Shown in pieces: positions 10,100-21,129 of a DNA stretch of 64,000 bases (position 1 is the first letter of the stretch; every line of letters begins with the position of its first letter). The translations under genes were made by a program, and so were the position numbers. This DNA comes from Asparagopsis taxiformis. Its lineage: Eukaryota; Rhodophyta; Florideophyceae; Bonnemaisoniales; Bonnemaisoniaceae. The DNA lies in contig JALQPE010001859.1 of NCBI GenBank assembly GCA_030407315.1, positions 29,702-93,701 on the forward strand, written 5' to 3'. The notes beneath the pieces are model-generated. The model did not search any database. It saw only the letters and a list, made by a program, of their open reading frames with translations, and had not been told where the DNA came from.

Positions 10100-10886
10100 T
10101 CTGTAGGGGCCCCTACATTTGCCCCAAGCACCTTCCATCCTCTCAAAATACTCCGACAGCCCCGGTGCACTACACTGATGAGCACTAGCCCAGTACCAGT
10201 GTAACACGCAATGTCGGCTTGTAACACCTTTCTGTAGACGAAATCTCATCGTGGCTTCCCCAAATCTCTCCAGCCCGTTCCCAATCTTACACGGTAAATA
10301 CATCTCCCAGGATGCTTTTCATCAATCGGACCACACCGCTCCGCACCATAATTATGCGATTAATCGCAGGCAGATTTAGCACGCTTCAGTTCATGACATG
10401 TACCACGTTTGAAACACTGTTTTGAGATCTCGCCGTTGCACTTGGACACATCACATAAGTGTAACTGCATGAATCCACCATGATTGGCGATGACAACAGT
10501 CGAGACTTCAATAACTTGGCCCTTGGTGTACTTGCGCGAAATCCTGCCACGATAATAAAACCTACCACCACGAAGATGCTGCTGCGGGCCCCCTTCTCGT
10601 CACCACACACACCGGAGCGCCATGTATCGCTCTGCGCCATGGGATCGAATAGCGTCCAATTATGTGCGCCCGCAACTTCCTGAGAGCGCGATCCGGCACC
10701 TCGAACGGTGCTTTTCAGTCCAGTAGGAAAATGCGCATAGCGATCACGCGGCGCCGAATGAAAGTATATTGAGGGCGATAGTTCGCTGCCGGAGAGGAGC
10801 CCGCGTTGTGGCGGATCGGACAGCAGACCGTGTGAGAATGCTGTCGCAAGTAGGATGGCTACAGATGCGATGCGTAGATGCGACAT
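10100..10886 (-). pseudogene. Lytic polysaccharide monooxygenase pseudogene (AA15-like, copper His-brace type)
   Basis: The frame opens at 10886 with a signal peptide ('MSHLRIASVAILLATAFS'). Next comes 'HGLLSDPPQRG', so the mature protein would begin with the His that forms half of the copper histidine brace. Further on are 'SGVCGDEKG', then in a second frame 'GGRFYYRGRISRKYTKGQ' and 'VVIANHGGFMQLHLCD' (second brace His in ANHGG), and in a third frame 'YLPCK...ERFGEATMRF' and 'HCVLHWYWASAHQCSAPG'. This is the LPMO order for secreted enzymes that oxidatively cleave chitin or cellulose. Lesions: a G-run shift at 10589-10593, an in-frame TAA at 10360-10362 inside a 12-bp palindrome (10357-10368), a 1-bp shift near 10300, and loss of similarity at palindrome 10102-10117. 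It is present only in element A. Confidence 0.75.
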
Positions 10887-11165
10887 TTCTCAGACGATAG
10901 AGACGCAGCTTGCGAAGACGGCATCGAGTGAAACCGTCGCCTATGTAGAATCGTCATATGGGAGATCAATGGAGAGAATGGAACTTTTGCGACTGTGCTT
11001 GTGGCCCTTGTTTCGCTCTTCGCTCGGCGCTGGTCGCCATGAGGGACAGGTGACAATTCTAGCTGTGTGATAGTGTTCAAGTGGTACGATACTTGCGACT
11101 GGGAACGTCAGTAGAGCTCTAGGGTAGGAAGAATAAACTTGGGCGGGAGGACGGGTTTTCAGGAC

Positions 11166-11636
11166 AAGCTGTCAGACCTGTAATTACTCTGTTTTCTTAC
11201 AGCAAAGTCATCGTTAAGGCGGATTTTTTTCTTCAGGACAAGCTGTCAAAACTGTAAGTTCTCTGTTTTCTTACAGCAAAGTCATCGTTAAGGCGGATTT
11301 GCCTCCTCAGGACAAGCTGTCGGAACTGCTATTCAGTTTTCTTACAGCAAAGGCAGTTTACCCAGGTTGCTTACAGAAAAGTCATCGTTACGATGACTTT
11401 GCTGTAAGTAAACAAAACATTACAGCAAAGTCATCGTTACGATGACTTTGCTGTAAGTAAACAAAACATTACAGCAAAGTCATCGTTACGATGACTTTGC
11501 TGTAAGAAAACAAAACATTACAGCAAAGTCATCGTTACGATGACTTTGCTGTAAGAAAACAAAACATTACAGCAAAGTCATCTTACGATGACTTTGCTGT
11601 AAGAAACCATAGTAAACCAACCTCTCTGTAAGCATT
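11166..11636. repeat. Array of 33-bp palindromes (ACAGCAAAGTCATCG family), first block of element A
   Basis: Two half-copies (ACAGCAAAGTCATCGTTAAGG) are followed by about five complete hairpins whose arms are ACAGCAAAGTCATCG and its complement, around TTA or TAA. Hairpins are separated by 'AAGTAAACAAAACATT' or close variants. The block is bracketed by 'GCAGTTTACC' and its approximate complement. The same palindrome recurs at about 13310, 13453, 13591, 14378, 14493, 15721, 15836, 15976 and 16090. Confidence 0.85.
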
Positions 11637-11699
11637 CGAGAGGGACTGATGTTTCTCACTCGGGAAGAAGAAGGAGACGATTTCGGACCCCGCGAAAAA

Positions 11700-12420
11700 G
11701 GCTGTAAAGTGGTCTGGAAGGGTTGGGGTGGTTCTAGGAAGCACTAAAACGTGTTCTAATTGCACTCAAAGCTTCTGGCTTGCGTGGTAGGGCTGGTAGA
11801 ATTCATCGATTTTCGGTCACCAGATTCTCACAACTGGAGATGTGATGGTCAAAATGGAACTTTGTCCGAATTATGTGCAAGTGGTCTGTAAGGGTTGGAG
11901 TGGGTCTAGGGAGTACGGAAAAGTGTTCTATGAGTTCGTAAAGCTGCTGGCTTGCGCATTAGGGCTGACAGAATGCATCGAGTTTTGGTCACCAGATTCC
12001 CACAACTGGACATGTGATGGCCAAAATTGAACTTTGTCGGAACGAAGTGCAAGTGGTCTGGGAAGGTTGGGGTGGGTCTGGGGAGTACTGTAACGGGTTT
12101 TATTTGCCCTGAAAGCTGGTAGCTTGCGAGGTAGAGCTTCCGGAGTTCACTAATTTTTGGTCACCAGATTCTCACAACTGGAGATGTGATGGCCAAAATT
12201 GAACTTTGTCGGAACGAAGTGTAAGTGATCCGTAAGGGCTGGAGTGGCTCTAGGGAGTACGGAAAAGTGTTTTATGTGTCCGTAAAGCTGTTGAATTGCG
12301 TGGTAGGGATTCCAGAATGCATCGACTTTTGGTCACCAGACTCCCACAACTGGAGATGTGATAGCCAAAATTGAACTTTGCAAGAACGAAGTGCAAGTGT
12401 TCTGGATGCCTTCAAGTGGC
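11700..12420 (+). repeat. 173-bp tandem repeat array
   Basis: Four to five head-to-tail copies of a unit containing 'GGTCACCAGATTCTCACAAC' and 'CCAAAATTGAACTTTGTCGG', spaced about 173 bp apart. A further copy follows the partial element end at 14860. Array B is 33628-34341. No coding function is seen. Confidence 0.8.
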
Positions 12421-12599
12421 CTGGAAGCGTACTCTGGACAAGTTTTCGGACCTTGAAGAGGCTCAACTGCACAATGCTGATATTGAAATGAAACATTCAT
12501 ATAGTCCATTTTTAACTAGAACTTCTGGAATGGATTGCGTAGCCTATAGAGGAGCAATGTAGTTATATAATAGAGCTAGAAGCATGCCTCAACAACCTA

Positions 12600-15500
12600 T
12601 CTCTCATGCCTCTAGTTCTCCTTCATTATTCCAGTCTCCCTTCCTGTGACGCACCGCGCCTCTGGTGTCACTTCACACGCCCCTCCTGTGCATTAAATAC
12701 CTGTCTACTACTTCCGTATTCTACTCATACCACCACCTTCATTTTACCCCATGCCTACCATCCTATCCTTTACCTTCTGTCCTTCAGTCCTAGGCTAACC
12801 TACTTCATAACCATCGATGTAAGGTGAATATCTAGATTCCTACCTACTTGAGAGTATAGTTTATTATAACGGGAAACGGACGGTTTTGTATAGTCAATGT
12901 GCTACACAGCACCAGGAGTAGATTTTGCGCACCGATAATCTATGCTTGATATTGGAGAGACCGGCTTCTTGTAGCCTCGGAAAATGTGCAGGTAGTACCT
13001 TTCCAGAGGTCCTGGAGGTGTTCACACCAACTCTAGTCCATTTTAACGAGTTTGAATTTCGACCGCCAGAATCTCTGTCGTGAGAAAATGGTGGTCGGAA
13101 TTTACCGTGCTGCTCTCCCAATACTGAACTTTTTAGGTAGTTCAGCCCGGGTGAACAAGACACAGATTGCTCTTCAAAGCCGCCCGAAGCCGTCGAAACC
13201 ATCCTTCCACAATGTTCCCGACTTCAAAATTCCTATCTCACCCTTCCCAAAGTGAGAGAGGGACCAAGGTACCAGACGCTTACAGCTGAGGCAGTTTACC
13301 AGGGATGCTTACAGCAAAGTCATCGTTACGATGACTTTGCTGTAAGAAAAGAAAACATTACAGTGGGCGAAGGATTTTACCGGGTGAAAAAATCACCAAG
13401 AATTTTTTTACCGGGTAAAAAATCGTGGCTACTGTAATGAAACGTTTTCTTACAGCAAAGTCATCGTAACGATGACTTTGCTGTAAGAAAAGGAAACATT
13501 ACAGTAGGCGAAGAATTTTTACCGGGTAAAAAATCACCAAGAATTTTTTTACCGGGTAAAAAAACGTGCCTGCTGTAATGTTTTCTTTCCTTACAGCAAA
13601 GTCATCGTAACGATGACTTTGCTGTCAGCACCCGCGGTAAACTGCCTCAGCTGTAAGCGGTCTGGCTTCACCCTCTCTCTCATGTCTCTTGTCTTCCTTC
13701 ATCCCAGCCTATCCCAACCTCCCTTCTATGTCGACTCCGGTGTCACTCCAGCCGACCCTTCAGTGAGTGCAATCCTTCTCTACCACCGCCATAATCTACT
13801 CATACTATCCCCTTCATGTTGCTGCATACCTACCCTCCCATCCTTCCTGATTTTCCTACAATCCTAGGCTAGCCTACTTACCAACTATGTTGGTATTGAA
13901 GGCAGCTAGATTCCTAGTAACTCAGATCTATAGTCTGCTGAAAAGGGCGATTTGGTGTGGTCACTGTGCCACACGGCACCAGGAATAGAATCTGGCCACG
14001 GATACTCTATGCTTGATCTCAGAGAGAACAGCTGCGCCAATGCTCCGAAAACGTGCTGTCAGTACCTTTCCAGACGTCCTGGAGGTGCTCATGCCAGCTC
14101 TAGTTCATTTTAGGGAGGCTGAGTTTCGACAATCAGAATTTCACTCTTGAGGAAATTGTGTTTGAAATTTTGTGCACTCCTCCCGCCGTACCAGGCAGGG
14201 CACCCAGCCCAGACTGGGTTAGCACGACGCAGAGTGCTCCCCAACACCGCTAACAGCCGTCCAAACCATCCCTCTGCCATGTTTTACGGCTTCACAATTC
14301 CTTGCTCACCCTTCCCAAGGTGAGGGAGGGACCAAGCTCCCAGCCGCTTACAGCTGAGGCAGTTTACCAGGGATGCTTACAGCAAAGTCATCGTTACGAT
14401 GACTTTGCTGTAAGAAAACGTTTTCATTACAGTGGCCAGGAATTTTTTACCCGGTAAAAAATCATGGCTACTGTAATGAATTGTTTTCTTACAGCAAAGT
14501 CATCGTAACGATGACTTTGCTGTAAACATCCCTGGTAAACTGCTCCGTCTGTAAGCCGTTGGTCTCAACCCTCGATCTCATGTCTGTTGTCCTCCTTCAT
14601 CATCTCCACATCCCTTCCTGCTAAGCATCACTTCTCTAGTGTCACTCTACCAGTCCTTTTCGTGCATGAAATACTTTTCTACCACTGCCATAGTCTACAC
14701 ATACTATTGCCTCTATACTTCTGCATGCCTACGCTTCCATCTTTCTCTCCCGTGCTAGGCTTAGAGAATATCCTACTTCCTGAAGATCATTGTACAGTGA
14801 GGCAGTAAAAATCACTGTCTCACCGTACTGTCTGAGGCCCCCTTTTCAACACCGTAGTGTATAAGGGCTGGAGTGGCTCTGGGGATTACAGAAAGGTGTT
14901 TTATCTGTCCGTAAAGCTTCTGGCTTGCGCATTAGGGCTGGCAGAATGCATCGATTTTTGGTCATCAGATTCTCACAACTGCAGATATGATGAATTTCGG
15001 CCATGGCCAAAATTCAACTTTGTCGGAACGACGTAGATTTGGACTGGATGCCTCCAAGTGCATGCACTTGAAAGTGCACTTAGTCCAAAAAATTGTCCAG
15101 AGTACGCTCCCAGGCGATGGCCTGGAAGTGTACTCTGGACAAGTTTTTGGACCTGGAAGAGGTTGAATTGCACAATGCTTGTGTTGAAATGAAACATTTA
15201 TATGGCCCATTCTTTACTCGGACAGCTGAAATCCTATCTACTCGAGAGTAAAGTATATAAAAACTGGAAACAGACGGTTTTGTATAGTCAATGTGCCACA
15301 CGGCACCAAGAGTAGATTTTGCCCTCCGATAATCTATGGTTGATTTCAGAGAGGATAACCGCGTGCAGTCACAGGACATGTGTTACCAGATCCTTCCCAG
15401 AGGTCCTGGAGGTGTTCACACCAACTCCAGCCCACTTTAACGAGTTTGAATTTCGAAAGTCAGAATCTCTGTCGTGAGAAAATTGAACCATTTCCGACCA

Positions 15501-16160
15501 CGTGGTAGAAATTTCGTACACTCCTCCAACCATACTAGACACAACACCCAGCTCAAACCGGGTGTAAACAACACAATGTGTTACCTATTGCCGCCTACAG
15601 CCGTCCATACCATTCCTATACCCTGTTTCCTGACTTCATAATTCCCTCCTCACCCTTCCCTAGGTCGGAAAAGGACGGAAGTACCTGCCGCTTACAGCGG
15701 AAGCAATTTACCAGGGATGCTTACAGCAAAGTCATCGTTACGATGACTTTGCTGTAAGAAAATAAATCATTACAGCAGCCATGATTTTTTACCCGGTAAA
15801 AAAATTCTTGGCCACTGTAATTGAAACGCTTTCTTACAGCAAAGTCATCGTAACGATGACTTTGCTGTAAGAAAATAAATCATTACAGCAGCCACGATTT
15901 TTCACCCGGTAAAAATTCTTGCTGATTTTTTACCCGGTAAAATTTCTTTGGCCACTGCAATGGAAACGTTTCCTTACAGCAAAGTCATCGTTACGATGAC
16001 TTTGCTGTAAGAAAATAAATCATTACAGCTGCCATGATTTTTTTACCCGGTGAAAAAATTCTTGGCCACTGTAATGGAAACGCTTTCTTACAGCAAAGTC
16101 ATCGTAACGATGACTTTGCTGTAAGAATCCCCGGTAAACGGCTTCCGCTGTAAGGGGCTG
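12600..16160 (+). repeat. Three diverged 1.0-1.5 kb tandem units, each closed by a nested hairpin block
   Basis: Each unit has a pyrimidine-rich opening (CTCTCATG...CTCCTTCAT), a 'GGCACCAGGAGTAGA'-like segment, 'GAGGTCCTGGAGGTGTTCAC', then 'CACCCTTCCC'. It then has a hairpin block bounded by 'CTTACAGCTGAGGCAGTTTA' and its complement (13280-13656, 14347-14556, 15690-16156). Inside the blocks, 33-bp palindromes alternate with a smaller palindrome, TTTTACCCGGTAAAA. No credible protein is encoded. Confidence 0.7.
14792..14859. repeat. Orphan right terminus of the same transposon family inside element A
   Basis: A 68-bp piece carrying subterminal ACTGTC repeats and ending in CAACACCGTAGTG at 14859, like the true right end at 21351. 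It is followed at once by part of a 173-bp repeat unit. No matching left end is found nearby, so it looks like a deletion remnant. The same remnant is at 36713-36780 in element B. Confidence 0.75.
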
Positions 16161-16573
16161 AGAGTTCCGTCCCCCTCCCACCTAGGGAAGGGTGAGCAAG
16201 GAATTGGGAAGTCAGGAACATGGCTCAGCAGAACGTTTGTACGGCTGTGAGTGGCTTCCAGGAGCATTCTGTGTCATGTGTTATCTCAGCAACGTCTCTT
16301 ATAGTCGAACCTCACGGGTTGTCAAGGTCTAAAACTAGTCCCCCCTACGGTCTAGCTAGTGAAATCATGTAAAGTTGTAGACTAATACAAAAATGTAGCA
16401 ATCAATAGGCTTAGTAGCACTAAACTATGACATGAAGGTCAGATGTATAGATGAAAATAGAAAGGTGGGCTAAGCGAATAATGTTGAGATGAGAAAGACA
16501 GAACTTCATAGCAGGGAACAATAGCATAGGTTTTAATACTTCTCGTATGCTATCTATTGCTCCTGTCATACTT

Positions 16574-18674
16574 TTAATATTCGACGGTGTGGATGTGGTC
16601 CGTGAGGACGTCCTTCTCCGTCTTCAAGTAGATGTGGCCGCGCGTGGGCAGACCATAGACTAAATTCTGCTCCCACAGGAAGATCTCCTCACCTGAAGCC
16701 GACCCCGTAATGGTAAAGGTCACCGCGATCAACTAAGACGGAATAGGGTGGCACATAAAAGTGGTTAACGGGAACCTTCCACATGTCGGCGTCCGTATGG
16801 ACCAGGCATACATGACTATAAGGTGCAGCTACTATAAAGAACCCATCGGATCCGCTCGACATCATGAAATAGGATGGGGATTGGGTAGGTCCGACTCCTC
16901 AAAATTGGGATACTCAGAAGTCCGTGTGCCCATCCTGGTCCGCAGCCCCATCTGTTTTAAGAAGCAGCCGTAATCCTGTCTTCGGGAAAAAGACAGGATC
17001 CTCACCCTCCATTCCCAACTTCAAGAAATCCGCACAAACACCAAGAGCAAGCTCTGCCACCAACTTGTTCCTGTACATATCCAAATTCCCCTCCTCCAGC
17101 TTGTCGCACAATTCACACCGCGGCAGGGGGAGTCGCCCACGACCACCATCTATGCGGTCCTTCGCAGCACCCACGTTGTGGATGAAATGCCACGGCGAAG
17201 GATCAAAACCGGGCTTGGCGAAATCTGGGGGCTCGTCCTGTGGTTTCCTGTCTTCATAATCAGAATCAGACTGCTGGGAGGGTTTCTGTGGCTTTTCAAC
17301 CTCCTCAACCAGCTGGAACTGTCGAGAAAAGTGACTGAAGAGGTCATGCGTCGCGCTACCAGCCGTGGACGACTGCAAGAGGCCTTCCACAACAACCACC
17401 CCCATGTTGTCCAGCAACGCCGCTTCACCGCAAAGTACTATTCCACCACCGAGTCCTCAGCACCTGGCGATGCAGCTGCCAGGAATGCTGCCGCCTTTAT
17501 TTCCGCCCGCACCGTCTCTACCGTCGTAATTTCCATGTAGTACTTCATCGGGCTACCAGACGCAATTGCGCTGGGGAGAACGGCGGCCACATTCTCATCG
17601 ACGATACTGTCGGGAATAGGATTTTCATGGGCGTCGTCGAACTGGAGAATCGGCTCCCGAGAACGTCCTCTGGAAGCCGACTTGGATTTCTTTGACGACG
17701 ACTTTGATGAAGTCTCACTGAGCTTCCTCTTTTTGGGTAGAGGGCTCGGGCGTCGCAGAAGCGGTTTCCCAGTTGCGCTTCCCGAGGATGGAGCTTTTAC
17801 CCGCATCCTTGGGTGCGCTCTCCAGCTCGACGACCTGAATAGGGCTCGCACCACCCGCCGTCGCTGTTCCACCACGACCGGAACGACTCTCTTTCAGGCA
17901 GGTACTCCTTTTGGGCATCACTTTCCCAGAAGTTTCCACTCCGGACGATGCAGACACGACAGGGGCAGTGGCAGAAACAGAGGCAGCCTCGGAATAGCTG
18001 GAAGAATCTAATTGAGGTGGTACTACCTCAATTGGATTCTTCAAAGGCAAAGGAATGGAGGATGAAGGGATGGTCAGGGAAATGGAAGGGGAAGGGTTGG
18101 CGGAATCATGACCACATGTGACTGGGAGCGCAGCATGTGGGATGTGTGGGTCCACCACGTAAAATTGTTTCCGCATTTACATGTCGCGGTAGCCAGTTAC
18201 GCGCAGGAGCATTTTCCTGGCGTCCTTTCAAAACACAGACTTCCGATTGGGAAAGATCTTCTCAAACTTGGAGCCATTGGGAGGGCCTTCCTTGGGATGT
18301 AAGTCCGCTCAGAACCCCTTCTTGGGCACCATCAGCGCAAAAACTTCGACAACGCGTGAGTGAATGTCGAAGCTCTTGCTCGGGTCACCCACGCTGGGAA
18401 TGGAGCCATCCAGCATCCTCAACACATCCGAAACGTTCCAATACTCGGCCACCTCCTTCACGTACCCGAAGATTTCCAACAAACCAGCAATCCATTCCTG
18501 CCCAATGGTACCAACCGAGTTCGGTTTCAGCCCGGCCCACCAACGGCTACAAGTGTAGTACGCCGTCATCTCGAGGTTGACACAATTTTGGACGTCCGGA
18601 GCACCCCTAAACGATCCGTTGAACAACAATTTCACCGTACACCCAGCCAGATTCTCCGTCGAAGAGAACTGCAC
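16574..18674 (-). pseudogene. Element-borne 2OG/Fe(II) dioxygenase-like gene, decayed (element A)
   Basis: Read on the minus strand in several frames. The N-terminal piece 18674-18309 has 'FDIHSRVVEVFA', similar to the N-terminus of the protein at 1-2550. A Ser/Pro-rich and Lys/Arg-rich linker follows (18176-17438, with 'PLPKKRKLSETSSK'). Next are 'LLDNMGVVVVEGLLQ' (17417 on), 'GLRLLLKTDGAADQDGHTDF' with an HxD motif, 'GFFIVAAPYSHVCL', 'VPPYSVLVDRGDLYHYGVGF' with a distal His, and 'LPTRGHIYLKT' with the candidate 2OG-binding Arg, ending at a TAA at 16574. Joining these needs at least four frame changes (near 18200, 17735, 17430 and 16700-16910). Some could be short introns, but no clean GT-AG pairs were found. 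Its position in both A and B shows it is element backbone, not cargo. Confidence 0.65.
18001..18042. repeat. 42-bp inverted repeat in the dioxygenase-like pseudogene
   Basis: Arms of 18 bp (17 of 18 pairs match) around a 6-bp spacer, within the Pro/Ser linker-coding part. It is retained in B at 39936-39977 with one further change. Confidence 0.8.
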
Positions 18675-20615
18675 GAACTCTGGCCTGTTCGGAATAGTTT
18701 TCTGCAGCCAAATCCGTTTTCAAGAATTGCTCCATCGTTGCAGACTTCTTCAACCACTAGCCAACGACCTCTGATATTCACTTTGCGAGGTTCAACTTGC
18801 ACTTCAGACGAACTATACTGGGCAATATTGATGCATGTCTCGCTTGCTGAAGGAGATTTACTCTTTTCCGCTACTTCTCCGCTATAGTGCAGAATTATAT
18901 TTCTCCGCCACTAAATTCAACCATTAAGAAACCTTTCCTGGCTTTCATTCGATCCAATGAACTGTTTCACCACAATGATTTGTCCTATGCTCATTACTTT
19001 ATGCACAATGATTGCTATTTCATCCGGGCTCGACCTACTCAATATCGTTTTGCTATCTTGTATCGCATTCCCTAAACACCATCCTGGCCAAGACGTATCC
19101 ACTTCCGTTTGTTACGCAGTGATGCTCTAAGCACTAATACTGAATCTGATTTTCTCATGCACGTAGTTCCTACTCGTATACTCTACCATATTCTCGGCCC
19201 TATTCACAAGGTGAAAACACGATGTCTCGTTGAATCGTACTCGGTGTGATATCTTAAATTAGGATACATTTATATATTGCAATGCAGACTCACTGCTCGC
19301 TTGAAACATGAAAATTATAAAAATTCTTCGACACTGCTGTTTCCTAACCGCCACCATCCACGTGGCCCGCTTTGACTGCCTGCCAAGTGTACTCGGAGCA
19401 TACAATGACGTTATCGATATATACCATCCAATCATCACTGGAAGCGCGGACTCCTCGTCCAGGAAAGTGCGCCATTTTTCTTACTCTTCACCTCCGCCTG
19501 TCCTGTAGGCCCCATATGCTAGTGTTTTTCCTATATTTCTGTAGTGATGACGTCATTCTAGACAATAAAAGGCGGTAGAAGATACGATAATGTGCGCCTC
19601 CTCTGCCAGATCATGTGCTTCCAAGCGTAATTCGCAGCCTAGGTATCGTTTTTCTGGGCCTCCCATCGCACCGCTCTGTTTCAAATTCATCCCTCTATTG
19701 TTCTCCTACACGTCATTTCCGCCCGCAGAGTGCTACTTAAACAACAGATTCTGAAAATCCCTGTTTCCATCTTCATATCCGTCGGAAACAAAGCAACAAC
19801 CCTGGCCGTGGAAGCCGTATAGATCATCTAAACTGCTTCCAAAGCGTAAGTTTTAGATCATCAATACGGCTTCCAAGGCCAAAGTTGTTGCTTTGTCTCC
19901 GACGGATATGAACCATGATGGTACGTTTCCACAACTCACGCCACTAACCCAGTTTTCTATTCGTTTTCTCTTTCTCAGGTTTCCAGTCGGTGAGTGTTCC
20001 ACTTCTACTTTCATTTATCTTTCTCTCTTACCACTTCTCCACTACTTTTCTTTTCTGCCTGTGAGTACATATCTCAATTTGGGATGCAATGGTATTTGTT
20101 AAGGTACGTTAGTCTCCTAATCACCATCAATTTCCCTCTCCAATTCAACGTCACTAACTTGTTTCCTTTCTCTACATCATTTTTTCTTCTTCTCTTCATT
20201 TCCTAGCTTATTCATGCAGCTCAATCAGTTGATAGATTTCTAGACTTTTCTAGTAGTTTTAGTTTTACTCGTCGGAATAGTGTTAGTTGTAGTAGCATTT
20301 TTAACATAGGGATTGTTTATTCTCAATGTAGCCTGCGCAAATAAACAAATCCAGAGTGAAGCTTCCCATATCGCACCCTCTTAGATTGCTACCTATCCTA
20401 CCGCGTATACCTCTCGCTAGCTCATAGTCACTACGAAATAAAAATTCCTAGCCGTACTATTCTGTCCATTCCCATATGAATACCGTCCATGCCCCATCCT
20501 CACAGCGCTAGAACTGCCTTCCTCTACCCCGGAAAGATGCCCACGACAGCGTGACGCTCCATCTCATCCACCACTCCCAGACACCGAATTTTACTATATC
20601 AGGACACTACTTTTA
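18675..20615. other. Element A backbone without firm gene; small TATA-preceded frame and a hairpin
   Basis: A TTATATATT box near 19270 precedes an ATG at 19308 opening a 66-codon frame that begins hydrophobic ('MKIIKILRHCCFLTATIHVA'). In B the same frame differs at its C-terminus after a small indel, so it is unlikely to be conserved protein. Splice-like GTGAGT and GTACGT motifs follow ATGs near 19920-20050. A large hairpin lies at 19774-19910. The rest is CT-rich and shows nothing recognisable. Confidence 0.4.
19774..19910. repeat. 137-bp imperfect hairpin
   Basis: Arms of about 55 bp begin 'CATATCCGTCGGA' and end with its complement 'TCCGACGGATATG'. The loop region holds a smaller inverted pair around 'AAACTG'. 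Conserved at 41709-41845 in element B. Confidence 0.8.
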
Positions 20616-21000
20616 CTGTCTCCAGGTGCTGCCCAGGGCAGCACGAAATACTGTCTCCAGGTGCTGCCCAGGGCAGCACAAAGTACTGTCTCCAGGTGCT
20701 GCCCAGGGCAGCACGAAATACTGTCTACAGGTGCTGCCCAGGGCAGCACAAAGTACTGTCTACAGGTACTGCCCAGGGCAGCACAAAGTACTGTCTACAG
20801 GTACTGCCCAGGGCAGCACAAAGTACTGTCTACAGGTACTGCCCAGGGCAGCACAAAGTACTGTCTACAGGTACTGCCCAGGGCAGCACAAAGTACTGTC
20901 TACAGGTACTGCCCAGGACAGTGAAAATCACTGTCTCCAGGTACTGCCCAGGACAGTGAAAATCACTGTCTCCAGGTACTGCCCAGGACAGTGCACCGTG
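20616..21000 (+). repeat. 35-bp tandem repeat, 11 units, each with a 19-bp palindrome
   Basis: The unit is built on 'CTGTCTCCAGGTGCTGCCC' plus the complement of its second half (GTGCTGCCCAGGGCAGCAC). Starts fall exactly every 35 bp from 20616. Units 9-11 change the second arm to ACAGTG, grading into the subterminal repeat. Long frames across it are repeat translations, since 35 is not a multiple of 3 and all three frames stay open. Confidence 0.9.
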
Positions 21001-21129
21001 TTGGTTCCATCTATTGTCCCAGGCAGCGTATTTCACTATCCGGCCATGTTGCCTTGGCCAATACAAAACACTATCCGCCAACACTGCCCAGTACAGTAAA
21101 TTACATCATATCCAACTATTGAATAAATC

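Noticed and set aside
11366..11610. CRISPR-like array of regularly spaced palindromic repeats
   Set aside because: The spacers are short and identical (AAGTAAACAAAACATT and variants), there are no cas genes, and the setting is a eukaryotic transposon.
5280..14859. Reading element A as ending at the internal terminus 14859
   Set aside because: The flanks do not match (GT left, TA right), whereas 5280-21351 has GT on both sides; element B also extends to the outer end with TA on both sides.
20551..21099. A 182-codon frame and several similar ones across the 35-bp repeats
   Set aside because: All three frames are open because the repeat lacks stops; the protein is just the repeat translated. 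A and B differ in unit number.
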